A DNA stretch of 64,000 bases from Streptomyces sp. NWU339 (GTDB lineage: Bacteria; Actinomycetota; Actinomycetes; Streptomycetales; Streptomycetaceae), in assembly GCF_003143855.1 (NCBI RefSeq), contig NZ_QFRK01000003.1, forward strand, positions 272,809-336,808, in the 5' to 3' direction. This document shows positions 42,963-52,723 of this stretch, one piece after another. Below the pieces are notes generated by a model, which ran no database searches, had not been told where the DNA came from, and saw only the letters and a program-made list of their open reading frames with translations. Every line of letters starts with the position of its first letter. Position 1 is the stretch's first letter. The position numbers and the translations under genes were made by a program.

Positions 42963-45002
42963 ATGGACGTGAAGCGATACTTCCGTGGGCCGGTCATGTG
43001 GATCGTGCTGGCCGTCCTCGCCGTGGTCGTGTTGATGCAGGTCGTCGGCTCGTCCGGCGGCTACAAGACGGTGGACACCGGCCAGGTGGTCCAGGCGATC
43101 AACCAGAACAAAGTCGAGTCGGCCAAGCTGACCACCGGCGACGAGCAGATCATCAAGGTCGAGCTCAAGCCCGGTGAGAAGATCAAGGACAGCTCGAAGA
43201 TCCAGGCGAGCTACATCGGTGACCAGGGCGTCACCATCGCCAACACGCTGCAGGACAAGTACCAGAACAAGCAGATTCCGGACGGTTACACGGTTTCGCC
43301 GTCCAAGCAGAACCCGTTCGTGAGCATTCTGCTGTCGCTGCTGCCCTTCGTCCTCATCGTCGTGGTCTTCCTGTTCCTGATGAATCAGATGCAGGGCGGC
43401 GGCTCCCGCGTCATGAACTTCGGCAAGTCCAAGGCGAAGCTCATTACCAAGGACACCCCGAAGACGACGTTCGCCGACGTCGCGGGATCGGACGAGGCGG
43501 TCGAGGAACTCCACGAGATCAAGGAGTTCCTGCAGGAGCCGGCGAAGTTCCAGGCCGTCGGGGCGAAGATCCCCAAGGGCGTGCTGCTGTACGGCCCGCC
43601 CGGAACCGGCAAGACCCTGCTCGCGCGTGCCGTCGCGGGCGAGGCCGGAGTCCCCTTCTACTCGATCTCCGGTTCCGACTTCGTCGAGATGTTCGTCGGT
43701 GTCGGTGCCTCCCGGGTCCGTGACCTGTTCGAGCAGGCCAAGGCCAACGCCCCGGCGATCGTCTTCGTCGACGAGATCGACGCGGTCGGCCGCCACCGCG
43801 GCGCCGGCCTCGGCGGTGGTCACGACGAGCGCGAGCAGACCCTGAACCAGCTCCTCGTCGAGATGGACGGCTTCGACGTCAAGGGCGGCGTGATCCTCAT
43901 CGCCGCCACGAACCGCCCGGACATCCTCGACCCGGCCCTCCTGCGCCCCGGCCGCTTCGACCGCCAGATCGCGGTCGACCGCCCGGACATGCAGGGCCGG
44001 CTGGAGATCCTCAAGGTCCACCAGAAGGGCAAGCCGGTCGCCCCGGACGTCGACCTGGCGGCCGTCGCCCGCCGTACCCCCGGCATGACCGGTGCCGACC
44101 TGGCCAACGTGCTGAACGAGGCCGCGCTGCTGACCGCGCGCAGCGATCAGAAGCTGGTCGACAACCACATGCTGGACGAGGCGATCGACCGTGTGGTCGC
44201 GGGCCCGCAGAAGCGGAGCCGGATCATGTCGGACAAGGAGAAGAAGATCACCGCGTACCACGAGGGCGGACACGCCCTGGTCGCGGCGGCCTCACCGAAC
44301 TCCGATCCCGTCCACAAGATCACGATCCTGTCCAGAGGCCGTGCCCTCGGCTACACGATGGTGCTGCCGGACGAGGACAAGTACTCGACCACGCGCAACG
44401 AGATGCTGGACCAGCTGGCCTACATGCTGGGTGGCCGGGCGGCCGAGGAGCTCGTCTTCCACGACCCGACCACCGGTGCGGCCAACGACATCGAGAAGGC
44501 CACCGGCCTGGCCCGCGCGATGGTCACGCAGTACGGCATGACCGAGCGTCTCGGCGCGATCAAGTTCGGCGGCGACAACTCCGAACCGTTCCTCGGACGT
44601 GAGATGGCTCACCAGCGCGACTACTCGGAGGAGATCGCCGCGCTGGTCGACGAAGAGGTCAAGAAGCTCATCGAGACCGCGCACAACGAGGCGTGGGAGA
44701 TCCTGGTCGAGAACCGCGACGTGCTCGACAACCTGGTCCTCGCCCTCCTGGAGCGGGAGACGCTGGGCAAGGAGGAGATCGCCGAGATCTTCGCGCCGAT
44801 CGTCAAGCGCCCGCCCAGGCCCGCCTGGACCGGTTCCTCCCGCCGTACGCCGTCCACCCGCCCGCCGGTGCTCTCCCCCAAGGAGCTGGCACTGACGAAC
44901 GGGGCGAACGGCGCGACGCCGGCCATCTCCACCGTGAAGAGCACCGCCGCGGAACCCGCGCCGGCGCCCGAGCGGACCCCGGAGGACCGCCCCGAGAGCT
45001 GA
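42963..45002 (+). CDS. ftsH: ATP-dependent zinc metalloprotease FtsH
   Basis: 679 residues. A membrane-anchored AAA+ protease that removes damaged or regulatory membrane proteins. Two membrane segments (about 9-27 and 118-140) flank an outer domain. Walker A is GPPGTGKT (211-218), Walker B is IVFVDEID and the SRH is [18 protein letters not shown]. The zinc site is H433-EGG-H437. The C-terminal 70 residues are Pro/Thr-rich. ATG at 42963 begins [10 protein letters not shown] as in homologues; an in-frame ATG at 42927, before AGGAGGG, would add 12 residues. TACCGT at 42893-42898 may be its -10 element. Confidence 0.95.
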   Translation: MDVKRYFRGPVMWIVLAVLAVVVLMQVVGSSGGYKTVDTGQVVQAINQNKVESAKLTTGDEQIIKVELKPGEKIKDSSKIQASYIGDQGVTIANTLQDKYQNKQIPDGYTVSPSKQNPFVSILLSLLPFVLIVVVFLFLMNQMQGGGSRVMNFGKSKAKLITKDTPKTTFADVAGSDEAVEELHEIKEFLQEPAKFQAVGAKIPKGVLLYGPPGTGKTLLARAVAGEAGVPFYSISGSDFVEMFVGVGASRVRDLFEQAKANAPAIVFVDEIDAVGRHRGAGLGGGHDEREQTLNQLLVEMDGFDVKGGVILIAATNRPDILDPALLRPGRFDRQIAVDRPDMQGRLEILKVHQKGKPVAPDVDLAAVARRTPGMTGADLANVLNEAALLTARSDQKLVDNHMLDEAIDRVVAGPQKRSRIMSDKEKKITAYHEGGHALVAAASPNSDPVHKITILSRGRALGYTMVLPDEDKYSTTRNEMLDQLAYMLGGRAAEELVFHDPTTGAANDIEKATGLARAMVTQYGMTERLGAIKFGGDNSEPFLGREMAHQRDYSEEIAALVDEEVKKLIETAHNEAWEILVENRDVLDNLVLALLERETLGKEEIAEIFAPIVKRPPRPAWTGSSRRTPSTRPPVLSPKELALTNGANGATPAISTVKSTAAEPAPAPERTPEDRPES

Positions 45003-45040
45003 CCGGCTCTCCCGGCGGCCCCGCCGGGCCCGGAATGAAC

Positions 45041-45080
45041 GCCGCGCCCCCCAGGTTCTAGCCTGGGGGGCGCGGCTTTT
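45041..45080 (+). terminator. 15-bp hairpin with T run after ftsH
   Basis: The arm at 45041-45055 is fully complementary to 45062-45076, with loop TTCTAG and TTTT following. It is the most classical terminator in the window and separates ftsH from folE. Confidence 0.9.
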
Positions 45081-45139
45081 GTGTATCCGCAGTCGGACGC
45101 GCACCCCTGACGCGCGCAGGCACAGGAACGAGGCACCAC

Positions 45140-45745
45140 ATGACCGACCCCGTGACGCTGGACGGCGATTTCACCTTCGGCGAGTTCGACGAGAAGCGAG
45201 CCGAGAACGCCGTACGCGAGCTGCTGATCGCGGTCGGTGAGGACCCCGACCGGGAGGGGCTGCAGGAGACACCGGCCCGGGTGGCACGGGCGTACAAGGA
45301 GATATTCGCCGGCCTGTGGCAGAAGCCCGAGGACGTGTTGACGACCACGTTCGACATCGGGCACGACGAGATGGTGCTCGTGAAGGACATCGAGGTGTAC
45401 TCGACGTGTGAGCACCATCTGGTGCCGTTCCGCGGCGTGGCCCACGTCGGCTACATCCCGGCCACCAGCGGCAAGATCACGGGGCTGTCGAAGCTGGCCC
45501 GGCTCGTGGACGTCTACGCCCGGCGACCGCAGGTGCAGGAACGGCTCACCACCCAGATCGCGGACTCCCTGATGGAGATATTGGAGCCGCGCGGAGTGAT
45601 CGTGGTCGTGGAGTGCGAGCACATGTGCATGTCGATGCGGGGCATCCGCAAGCCCGGCGCGAAGACCCTCACGTCGGCCGTGCGCGGCCAGCTGCGGGAC
45701 GCGGCGACGCGCAACGAGGCGATGAGCCTGATCATGGCGCGCTGA
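45140..45745 (+). CDS. folE: GTP cyclohydrolase I
   Basis: 201 residues. First step of folate synthesis: GTP to dihydroneopterin triphosphate. Zinc ligands are the cysteine and histidine of [10 protein letters not shown] and the cysteine of [31 protein letters not shown] is the conserved core. ATG at 45140 follows AACGAGG. The other folate genes (folP, folB, folK) lie downstream on the opposite strand and converge toward folE, with a DUF3180 gene between. Confidence 0.96.
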   Translation: MTDPVTLDGDFTFGEFDEKRAENAVRELLIAVGEDPDREGLQETPARVARAYKEIFAGLWQKPEDVLTTTFDIGHDEMVLVKDIEVYSTCEHHLVPFRGVAHVGYIPATSGKITGLSKLARLVDVYARRPQVQERLTTQIADSLMEILEPRGVIVVVECEHMCMSMRGIRKPGAKTLTSAVRGQLRDAATRNEAMSLIMAR

Positions 45746-45768
45746 CCGGGGACGGACCCGCGCGGGAA

Positions 45769-45789
45769 CGGTCCCGGCTCCCGGGACCG
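45769..45789. terminator. 9-bp hairpin between folE and the DUF3180 gene
   Basis: CGGTCCCGG (45769-45777) pairs with CCGGGACCG (45781-45789), with loop CTC. It lies between converging genes. Confidence 0.65.
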
Positions 45790-45820
45790 CGGTCCCCGGA
45801 ACCGGACCCTGGAATGCGTC

Positions 45821-46315
45821 TCAGGCCGCCGGGGCCGTGCCCCTGCCGTTGTGGTGGTCGTCGTCGTCCTCCGGGAGCTTGCAGACCCGCTCCAGGAAGA
45901 GGGCGGCCGCTATGACGGCGATCCCCGCCAGGACCGAGGCGCCGGCGTAGATGGCCTGGTCGCGGCGGGCCGGGATGTCGAGGGACTCCAGGAGGAAGAC
46001 GCCGGTGCCGCCGTACATCCCGGCGACCAGGGCGGCGACCAGAGCGCTGGCCTGGCCGAAGACGACCGCGCGGGCCGCCATCATGGGGTCGACGCCCTTC
46101 GCTTCGGGACGGCGCTCGCGCTGGGCCTTGAGACGGGCGCGGAGAGAGAGCGCCGTGGCCGTGAGGACCACGGCGATCAGGGCGAGGACGATGGGCGCGG
46201 CCACCGGGACGCTCGGCAGCGTGTCGAAGGAGTTCCAGAGGCGGGCGACGGCCCAGGACAGGATCCCGGCCACGACGAAGACGCCGGCCAGCACCCTGAT
46301 GCGCAGCTCTCTCAC
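45821..46315 (-). CDS. DUF3180 membrane protein
   Basis: 164 residues with four membrane helices (about 8-28, 38-58, 83-103 and 123-143) and a His/Asp-rich tail, EDDDDHHNGRG. It belongs to DUF3180, a family regularly encoded right after folK in actinobacteria; its role is unknown. GTG at 46315 follows AAGGGA. It starts 55 bases after the folK stop, so it is likely in the folB-folK transcript. Confidence 0.82.
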   Translation of the reverse strand: MRELRIRVLAGVFVVAGILSWAVARLWNSFDTLPSVPVAAPIVLALIAVVLTATALSLRARLKAQRERRPEAKGVDPMMAARAVVFGQASALVAALVAGMYGGTGVFLLESLDIPARRDQAIYAGASVLAGIAVIAAALFLERVCKLPEDDDDHHNGRGTAPAA

Positions 46316-46370
46316 GGTGTCCCTTCGGTTCCCCCGGTGCCCCGGAATGCGGTCGTGTCGACCTTAACGG

Positions 46371-46982
46371 CTATTCGGGCAGCCGAAGTTCCAGGTCGGC
46401 CCGGGGCAGGACGCCTTCTCGGCCGACCGCGCCCAGCAGGGCGGCGACGGGGCCGCGTCCGGGGAGAACGGCCTCGGGGTCGACGTCGAGCCAGGGGGCC
46501 AGCACGAAGGCGCGCTCGTGGGCGCGGGGGTGCGGAAGGGTCAGCCGCGGGTCGTCGGACAGGAGGTCCGCGTAGGCGACGATGTCCACGTCCAGGGTGC
46601 GCGGACCCCAGCGCTCGTCGCGGACCCGGTGGAAGGCCTCCTCGATCGCGTGCGCCCGCTCCAGCAGGGAGGACGGGGGGAGGGTGGTCCTCAGGGCCAC
46701 GACCGCGTTGAAGTACGAGGGCTGGCTGCCGGGCTCGACGCCCCACGGCTCCGTCTCGTACACGGGGGACACCGCTTTGACGCGGATGCCCGGGGTGTCC
46801 TCCAGGGCGTCGACGGCCCCCTGGAGGGTCTCCAGCCGGTTGCCGAGGTTGGCGCCGAGGGCGATCACGGCCTGCTTCGGGTTCTGCAGGGTGCTGTCGG
46901 CGGCGTCGACCCGCTCCGTCACGGAGGCGGGGACCGGCTGAACGGTCGGGTCGGTGTGGCCCTGGGCGGAAGGCCTGGTCAT
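46371..46982 (-). CDS. folK: HPPK, 6-hydroxymethyl-dihydropterin pyrophosphokinase
   Basis: 203 residues. It transfers pyrophosphate from ATP to hydroxymethyl-dihydropterin in folate synthesis. Motifs are VIALGANLGNRLETLQGAV, VSPVYETEPWG and RWGPRTLDVDIVAYADLL, holding the two Mg-binding aspartates (DVD). The N-terminal 35 residues are a variable extension. The ATG overlaps the folB stop (ATGA), so the two are translationally coupled. Confidence 0.95.
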   Translation of the reverse strand: MTRPSAQGHTDPTVQPVPASVTERVDAADSTLQNPKQAVIALGANLGNRLETLQGAVDALEDTPGIRVKAVSPVYETEPWGVEPGSQPSYFNAVVALRTTLPPSSLLERAHAIEEAFHRVRDERWGPRTLDVDIVAYADLLSDDPRLTLPHPRAHERAFVLAPWLDVDPEAVLPGRGPVAALLGAVGREGVLPRADLELRLPE

Positions 46983-47338
46983 ACGCGGCTCCGGGTGATG
47001 GTGATGGTCACGTCGTCGAAGGGCACGGTGATCGGCGCGTCCGGCTTGTGGACGCGGACCTCGACCTCCTGGACCACGTCGTGCTCGAGGCAGACCCGGG
47101 CGATGCGCTCGGCGAGCGTCTCGATGAGGTTCACCGGCTCGCCCTCGACGACCGCCACGACCTCCTCCGCCACGATCCCGTAGTGCACGGTCTTCGCCAG
47201 GTCGTCGTCGGTCGCGGCCGGTCGGGTGTCCAGGCCGAGGACGAGGTCGACGACGAAGGTCTGGCCTTCCTCGCGTTCCTTGGGGAACACACCGTGGTGC
47301 CCACGGGCCTTCAGGCCGTGCAGCGCGACACGATCCAC
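46979..47338 (-). CDS. folB: Dihydroneopterin aldolase
   Basis: 119 residues. It splits dihydroneopterin to hydroxymethyl-dihydropterin. The N-terminal LHGLKARGHHGVFPKEREEG and the segment VNLIETLAERIARVCLE are typical; the glutamate of the first motif and a lysine near HKPDAPI are the expected catalytic residues. GTG at 47338 follows AGGAG by nine bases. Its stop overlaps folK. Seven octamer repeats lie just upstream. Confidence 0.94.
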   Translation of the reverse strand: MDRVALHGLKARGHHGVFPKEREEGQTFVVDLVLGLDTRPAATDDDLAKTVHYGIVAEEVVAVVEGEPVNLIETLAERIARVCLEHDVVQEVEVRVHKPDAPITVPFDDVTITITRSRV

Positions 47339-47355
47339 GCGAATCCACTCCTGTA

Positions 47356-47411
47356 GTCGGTCAGTCGGTCAGTCGGTCAGTCGGTCAGTCGGTCAGTCGG
47401 TCAGTCGGTCA
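47356..47411. repeat. Seven perfect octamer repeats upstream of folB
   Basis: GTCGGTCA occurs seven times head to tail with no mismatch (TGACCGAC on the folB strand). The tract ends about 18 bases from the folB start and lies in its leader or promoter. Confidence 0.95.
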
Positions 47412-47538
47412 GTTCGCCGGTCCGCCGGCCGATGCCGTGCGAGCGGCACACCTGCCCCGGTCGAATCTACCCGCGGGCACCGGCAGGACCGGCCCCGAGG
47501 GGGCGCCGGTCCGGACCGGTACCAGGAGGATTCACCCT

Positions 47539-47661
47539 GTGTTCTCCCGGGAGGCCCGGGGCTCACGGGTCGGTGGCGGCCCCTACCCGCACGGCCGTGA
47601 TTCCGACCACTTTCCGGTGGCCCCGGTCGTGAGTGGTGACCGGCTGCCGGACGGATCCTAG
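47539..47661 (+). CDS. Possible 40-codon small gene
   Basis: GTG at 47539 has AGGAGGA nine bases upstream and opens a 40-codon frame beginning VFSREARGSRVGGG, ending in TAG that overlaps the stop of the NTF2-like gene on the other strand. A perfect palindrome, CCGGTCCGGACCGG (47506-47519), lies upstream. The product is Gly/Pro/Arg-rich and has no recognisable family. The strong binding site is the only good argument, so this is tentative. Otherwise 47412-47657 holds nothing else. Confidence 0.25.
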   Translation: MFSREARGSRVGGGPYPHGRDSDHFPVAPVVSGDRLPDGS

Positions 47662-48188
47662 GCGGGGGAGTCGGTGTCGTCCGGGGTGTCGGTGTCGTCG
47701 GGGGGTTCGTCCTCACCGTTCTCGGCGAGGACGGGGGAGGCGTGGTGGGACCAGAGCTTCCAGCCCGCGGGGGTACGCCGGTAGATGTTGGTGGCGACGA
47801 CCAGCTGGCCGACCAGGGGGCCGAGCTCCTCGCCCGCCTTCGGCGCGGGACCGCCGCTGAGGATGTTCTCGGTGCAGGTCACCAGGGCGGTGTCGCCGGT
47901 GACGGAGACGTGCACGTCGGTGAGGAAGAACTGGATGTAGTCGGTGTTCGCCATGATCAGGGCGTACGACCGGAGCACCTCGCCGCGGCCCGTGAGCACC
48001 GGCCAGCCGGGGTGCACGCAGGAGACCACTCCGGTGTCCGCCGGGTCGTGGTAAGTCTCGTCGACGCCCAGGTCGGCCGGGGTGAGCCAGAGCGACGACA
48101 CCTCCTCGAAGTCACCCTGCTCGAGTGCCTCGTAGAAGGCGGCGTTGGTGGCCTCGACCTGCTCGACGTCGGTGTGAGGCGCGCTCAC
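47658..48188 (-). CDS. NTF2/SnoaL-like protein coupled to folP
   Basis: 176 residues, one NTF2-like domain: VEATNAAFYEALEQGDFEEV, then WKLWSHHASPV. These folds bind small molecules and sometimes catalyse simple reactions; the function here is unknown. The C-terminus is an acidic Asp/Pro/Thr tail with DDTD repeats. The GTG overlaps the folP stop (GTGA), so production is tied to dihydropteroate synthase, as in many streptomycetes. Confidence 0.85.
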   Translation of the reverse strand: MSAPHTDVEQVEATNAAFYEALEQGDFEEVSSLWLTPADLGVDETYHDPADTGVVSCVHPGWPVLTGRGEVLRSYALIMANTDYIQFFLTDVHVSVTGDTALVTCTENILSGGPAPKAGEELGPLVGQLVVATNIYRRTPAGWKLWSHHASPVLAENGEDEPPDDTDTPDDTDSPA

Positions 48189-49099
48189 CGGGTTCCTTCC
48201 GCACCGTGCGGGGCGGGCTCGGGGCGCGTGCCGTCCGGGGTGCGCGCCTGTTCGACGGCGCGTACGACCCGTACGGCGTCCGCGGTGGCGCGCACCTCGT
48301 GCACGCGGACCGCCCAGGCGCCGCCCTGCGCGGCGAGGGCGGAGACGGCGGCGGTGGCCGCGTCACGTTCCCGGGCGGGCGGGGGCGTGCCGTCGGGCCC
48401 GGCCAGGACCTGGCCGAGGAACCGCTTGCGGGACGCGGCCACGAGCAGCGGGTGACCGAGTGCCCGGAGGCGGTCGAGCCGGGCGAGGAGGGCGAGGTCG
48501 TGGCCGGTGTCCTTGGAGAAGCCGAGTCCGGGGTCGACGATCACGCGGTCGGCCGCGACGCCGCTCTCCAGCACCGCCGCCACGCGCGCGTGGAGCTCGT
48601 CGACGACCTCGGTGACGATGTCGTCGTACGCGCCCCTGATGTTGCCGCCCTCCAGCAGGCCGCGCCAGTGCATGACGACGAAGGGGGCGCCGGCGGCGGC
48701 GACGACGCGGAGCATGTCGGGGTCGGCGAGACCGCCGCTCACGTCGTTGACGAGCGCGGCGCCGGCCGTGAGGGACTGTTCGGCGACCGAGGCGCGCATG
48801 GTGTCGACGGAGATCGTGACGCCCTCGGCGGCGAGGCCGCGGACCACGGGGATGACGCGCTTGAGTTCCTCGGCCTCGTCGACGCGGGTGGCGCCGGGGC
48901 GGGTGGACTCGCCGCCGACGTCTATCAGGTCGGCGCCCTGGGCAACCAGGTCGAGGCCGCGCTTGACGGCGGTCGTCGTGTCGAACCAGCGGCCACCGTC
49001 GGAGAAGGAGTCGGGGGTCACGTTCACCACGCCCATGACCGCGCAGCGGTCCCAGTGGGGAAGGCCCGCGACGTGGAGATGTCCGCTGCTGCTGCTCAT
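48185..49099 (-). CDS. folP: Dihydropteroate synthase
   Basis: 304 residues, TIM barrel. It joins p-aminobenzoate to the pterin pyrophosphate and is the sulfonamide target. Motifs: MGVVNVTPDSFSDGG, DVGGESTRPGA and ASRKRFLG. A central GGNIRGAYDD segment is also usual. The ATG at 49099 follows TACGCT (49111-49106) by six bases, a leaderless promoter. It heads the folP-NTF2 unit; folB starts a separate unit further on. Confidence 0.95.
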   Translation of the reverse strand: MSSSSGHLHVAGLPHWDRCAVMGVVNVTPDSFSDGGRWFDTTTAVKRGLDLVAQGADLIDVGGESTRPGATRVDEAEELKRVIPVVRGLAAEGVTISVDTMRASVAEQSLTAGAALVNDVSGGLADPDMLRVVAAAGAPFVVMHWRGLLEGGNIRGAYDDIVTEVVDELHARVAAVLESGVAADRVIVDPGLGFSKDTGHDLALLARLDRLRALGHPLLVAASRKRFLGQVLAGPDGTPPPARERDAATAAVSALAAQGGAWAVRVHEVRATADAVRVVRAVEQARTPDGTRPEPAPHGAEGTR

Positions 49100-49426
49100 A
49101 TGTTCAGCGTATGCCCCGGGCGCGGCCCGGGAGACCCGGACCCTGGGGACCTGGATCCGGAAGACCCGGAAGACCCGGAAGATCTGGAGGGGAGCGGGGT
49201 CCGTGCCCCCGTCCGAACCTCCGGCCGGTATTTCCTCAGCGGATCTCGTCGGTCTTCCCGGAAAGTGGTGACCCGCCCCTTCTCGCGAAAATGATCTTGC
49301 ATATTCGCATGCCGGACCTATTCACGGTTCGGCGGAGTTCCCTGACGCCCTGTGAAAGCCTCGGTGTGGCTTTGTTTTTACGGGGCGGGGCTCCATCATT
49401 CGCCTACGCGCGGTAAGTTTCTGGCC
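49100..49426. other. Divergent intergenic region, folP / membrane protein
   Basis: 327 bases. It contains the folP -10 (49106-49111), three tandem 9-bp units GGAAGACCC/GGAAGATCT (49159-49185) and, at the far end, TAAGTT (49414-49419), seven bases before the next start. No gene is supported here. Confidence 0.5.
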
Positions 49427-50755
49427 ATGCCACGTGGACGTCACCGCCATTCCCCGCCCCTGCACAGGATGCTGCCCCCGTCGGCGATCGCAGGCGTCTC
49501 CCTCGTCTGCGCCCTGGGGCCCTGGGTGTTCACACAACCGATGGCGCTCCGCCTCCTGGCCGCCGCCGCGGCGGCCACGGCGATCATCGGTGCGGTCGTC
49601 ATGCGGCACTGGGACACCCAGGCCGGCAAGCAGGTCGCCGACCTCACGCGCGCGCGGGCCGGTGACGAGTGGCGGTTCGAGGAGCGGATCGCCGAACTGG
49701 AGGCCGACCTCGACGAGTCGCGCGAACTGCGCGTCAAGCTGGAGCAGCGGCTACGCGCCAAGCGCGCGGAGCTGGCCGGGCTGCGCAACGAGCACGCGGC
49801 ACTGCTCCGGCGGTACGCCGCCGCGGAGACCGAGCGGGCGAGCGTTCTGGAGGAGCGCCGGGTGCTCGAGATCGAGGCGGCGGTACCGGCCCGTGCGCTG
49901 CCGGCGGGGCCTTCGGCGCGGTCCGGTGACGAGACCGCCGGGACGGTCTCCGTGCCGGCGGCCAGGAGCGAGGACGGAACCGCGGGCGGGGCCGCGGTGG
50001 AGGAAACGACCGGGGCGGAAGCGGTCGGGGCGGAGCCGACGGCTCCCGCGGTCTTCTCGCCCGAGGGCTCCAAGCTGTTCCTGCGGGCCGAGGCGGCGCT
50101 GACCCGGCTCGGCGACGACGCGCGGGAGGAGCACCACGACACTCCCGAGGGTGACGCCTCCGAGGACGACTCCCCCGAGGGCGACGGCCCCGAGCCCGCG
50201 AAGAAGCGGAAGTCGGAGCAGCCGCGGAAGGACGGGACGGAGGGGCAGCCGGGGGCGGTCGGCGAGCACGAGCGCGCGGCTTCCTCCGGCCCGGGCATCG
50301 ACGCCGACACCGGCACCGGCACCGAGCCCGAGGAGCCGTCCCAGCCCGAGCAGTCGGCCCCGCCGGTCCCGCCCGGCCGTTCGGTGCAGCCCTCCGGGCA
50401 CTTCACCGTGCCGACCGCGGTCGCGGTCGTACCGCCGACGGAGCCCGTCCGGCGTCCGGTGACCGACGGCGGGTTCGACTTCTTCGGTACGCAGAAGGAC
50501 GAGGGGCCCGACCGGGAGGGCGTCCAGAACGAGGACCTCGCCGATGTCGTCGGCCAGGAGGCCCTGGCCCTGCACAAGCCCGAGGACGACGGCGAGTTCA
50601 AGCCGGCCGATGAGGACGCACGGGCCGTCGGCCAGGTCATCGATCTGACGGCGCACGAGGAGCCGGAAGAGGTCGGCACGGCCGGCCCGGACGGCCCGGA
50701 CGGCACAGCCGACGCGGCGGTCGACACCGAGGGACTGCGCAGCGCGGTCTCCTGA
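49427..50755 (+). CDS. Membrane protein with coiled coil and acidic tail
   Basis: 442 residues. Two membrane segments (about 20-60), then a coiled coil (about 75-145: RFEERIAELEADLDESRELR), followed by a long acidic, Pro/Glu-rich tail with little predicted structure. The very end, QVIDLTAHEEPEE, looks like a short conserved motif. It has no catalytic residues I can name; a scaffold or cell-envelope role is possible. The ATG lies seven bases after TAAGTT (leaderless pattern). It converges with the PH-domain genes. Confidence 0.75.
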   Translation: MPRGRHRHSPPLHRMLPPSAIAGVSLVCALGPWVFTQPMALRLLAAAAAATAIIGAVVMRHWDTQAGKQVADLTRARAGDEWRFEERIAELEADLDESRELRVKLEQRLRAKRAELAGLRNEHAALLRRYAAAETERASVLEERRVLEIEAAVPARALPAGPSARSGDETAGTVSVPAARSEDGTAGGAAVEETTGAEAVGAEPTAPAVFSPEGSKLFLRAEAALTRLGDDAREEHHDTPEGDASEDDSPEGDGPEPAKKRKSEQPRKDGTEGQPGAVGEHERAASSGPGIDADTGTGTEPEEPSQPEQSAPPVPPGRSVQPSGHFTVPTAVAVVPPTEPVRRPVTDGGFDFFGTQKDEGPDREGVQNEDLADVVGQEALALHKPEDDGEFKPADEDARAVGQVIDLTAHEEPEEVGTAGPDGPDGTADAAVDTEGLRSAVS

Positions 50756-50776
50756 AGCACCGCACGCGTTTTCGGG

Positions 50777-50804
50777 GGTTCCGGGGTCCGGGTTCCGGGG
50801 TCCG
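50777..50804. repeat. 14-bp direct repeat
   Basis: GGTTCCGGGGTCCG occurs twice in tandem between the coiled-coil gene and the converging PH-domain gene. The function is unknown. Confidence 0.7.
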
Positions 50805-50807
50805 GAG

Positions 50808-52142
50808 TCAGGCCATCCAGCGGTCCGGGCGGGCGTCCCTGCGGCCGGTCCGGGAACGTTCCGCCTGGGCCCGCAGCAGCTCCGCAGCCTCGTCGGCGTC
50901 CCGGAGCCGGGCCGTCACGGACTTGTCGGCCCCGGTGTCCACATGGACGTCCGCGACACCCCGGGCGCGCTGCCAGGGCCCCTGGGCCAGCCGTACGCTC
51001 TGCACCTTGGCGTGCGGCACCAGGGCGACGGTCCGGCTCAGCAGGCCGTGCCGCGCGGCGAACACGGCGTCGGTGACGGCGAGCCCGTAGCCGCGCCACC
51101 ACACCGGCACGCACCACCGGGCGCGCCGCGGCGGCCGGGACAGTTCCGCGTGCGACGGCACGTGGACGCCGGGGAGCACGCGCGCGACGACGGACTCGGC
51201 GATCTCGCGCGGAGCGACCGGCAGCAGCAGGGAGTTGGACGAGCCGGCCACGTCGAGTTCGACCCGTACCCAGCCCCGGCGCCGCCACAGCAGCGGCTCC
51301 ACGAGCCGCACGGTCTGCACCCGTCCCGGCGGCACCGTCTCGTGCGCCCGGTCCAGCAGCCCGTGGTCGATCCGCAGTCCGTCGGGCGACTCGCCCAGGG
51401 TCCAGTCGTACTCGGTGACGAACCGGCCGACGCTGCTCGCACCCGCCGCGCCGAACAGCGGTACCACGGCGGCGAGGACCGTCCACAGGCTGTGGGTGGC
51501 CATCCACAGCAGCGGCACCACGACGAGGGCGGCGATCAGCCAGACCCAGGTCGAGGCGGTCAGCACGAGGGAGAGGGCGAGGACGCCGGGCGGCACGCGC
51601 AACAGCTGCCGGGACGGCGCCTCGCCGACCTCGTGCGCCGTCTCGGGTGCGAAACCCGCCGCCCGCGCGAGCAGCTCGGCGCGCAGTGCGCGGGCGTGAT
51701 CGGCACCCAGGAAAGCGAGTTCGTCCTTCTTGTCGGTGCCGATGACGTCGAGTCTGAGTTTCGACACGCCCGCGATCCGCGCGAGCAGCGGCTGGGTGAC
51801 GTCGATGGCCTGGATCCGCTCCAGCCGGATGTGCGCGGTGCGGCGGAACAACAGCCCGGTACGGATGCGCAGTTCGCTGTCGGTCACCGCGAAATGGGTG
51901 AACCACCAGGTCAGGAAGCCGTAGAGGGCGGCGGCCGGGATGAGGACGCCGAGACCGATCAGCAGGGTCGTCGTGGTCAGCCGGGTCAGCTGACGCTGCG
52001 CCTGGTCCGGGTCGTGCAGCGCCCACCCGATGACGACCGCTATGGGCGCCCACGCCCGCCTGAGCGGCGTGACGGGGTGCAGCCGGCGCTCGATCACCGG
52101 GCGTCGCCCGCGTACGTCCTCGTGGACCTCCGGGGCCGTCAC
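50808..52142 (-). CDS. PH-domain membrane protein, YdbT-like
   Basis: 444 residues. Membrane pairs alternate with bacterial PH (bPH2) domains. The first, [32 protein letters not shown], is typical; a second starts near [21 protein letters not shown] and a third near [18 protein letters not shown]. The role is unknown; Bacillus YdbT is linked to antimicrobial peptide resistance. The GTG overlaps the stop of the upstream PH gene (GTGA), so the two are coupled and probably form a complex. Confidence 0.88.
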   Translation of the reverse strand: MTAPEVHEDVRGRRPVIERRLHPVTPLRRAWAPIAVVIGWALHDPDQAQRQLTRLTTTTLLIGLGVLIPAAALYGFLTWWFTHFAVTDSELRIRTGLLFRRTAHIRLERIQAIDVTQPLLARIAGVSKLRLDVIGTDKKDELAFLGADHARALRAELLARAAGFAPETAHEVGEAPSRQLLRVPPGVLALSLVLTASTWVWLIAALVVVPLLWMATHSLWTVLAAVVPLFGAAGASSVGRFVTEYDWTLGESPDGLRIDHGLLDRAHETVPPGRVQTVRLVEPLLWRRRGWVRVELDVAGSSNSLLLPVAPREIAESVVARVLPGVHVPSHAELSRPPRRARWCVPVWWRGYGLAVTDAVFAARHGLLSRTVALVPHAKVQSVRLAQGPWQRARGVADVHVDTGADKSVTARLRDADEAAELLRAQAERSRTGRRDARPDRWMA

Positions 52143-52660
52143 AGCCCCGCCGATCGGGCCTCGCCCAGCTCCGTGAGCCGGTCGCGCAGCCGTTCGGCCT
52201 CGGCCGGGACGAGACCGGGGATGGTGGCGTCGGTCGCCGCGGCCGCCGTGTGCAGCTGCACGCTGGCCAGCCCGAAGTGCCGTTCGACGGGACCGGAGGT
52301 GACCTCCACCAGCTGCATCCGCCCGTACGGCACGACCGTCTCCTCGCGCCACAGGACGCCCCGGCTGATCAGCAGGTCGTCGGCGCGCTCGGCGTACCGC
52401 CAGGAGCGCCAGTTGCGCTCCAGCATCACCCAGCCCCAGGCCAGCACGGCCAGCGGCAGCACGGCGAAGCCGGCCCAGCCGGGTCCGGCCAGCAGTCCCG
52501 GGACCAGCCCGGCGGCCAGGGCGAGCGACCCCAGCCACACCACGAGCATCAGCCGGCGCAGCTTCAACAGCCCCGGTGGCAGCGCGATCCACTGCGGTCC
52601 GTCGCCGGGGCTCACCGGCTCCACCGCTGTCCCCGTGTCGTGCGGGTTCCCCGTCTCCAT
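52139..52660 (-). CDS. PH-domain membrane protein, YdbS-like
   Basis: 173 residues. Two membrane segments (about 35-75), then one bPH2 domain with [21 protein letters not shown] and [20 protein letters not shown]. It is the partner of the YdbT-like protein. The ATG at 52660 follows TACGCT (52672-52667) by six bases, a leaderless promoter. It diverges from the nuoD-like gene at 52724. Confidence 0.88.
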   Translation of the reverse strand: METGNPHDTGTAVEPVSPGDGPQWIALPPGLLKLRRLMLVVWLGSLALAAGLVPGLLAGPGWAGFAVLPLAVLAWGWVMLERNWRSWRYAERADDLLISRGVLWREETVVPYGRMQLVEVTSGPVERHFGLASVQLHTAAAATDATIPGLVPAEAERLRDRLTELGEARSAGL

Positions 52661-52723
52661 GGGCCCAGCGTACGTAGGCCCCGGCGTGCGCAGGCCCCCG
52701 CGTGCGTGGGGGAGACTGGGGTC

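Noticed and set aside
47356-47411. CRISPR-like array
   Set aside because: The octamers are directly adjacent, without spacers, and no cas genes are present.
49441-52053. 870-residue minus-strand frame covering the coiled-coil gene
   Set aside because: It is antisense to the gene at 49427 and out of frame with the YdbT-like gene; no domain is recognisable.
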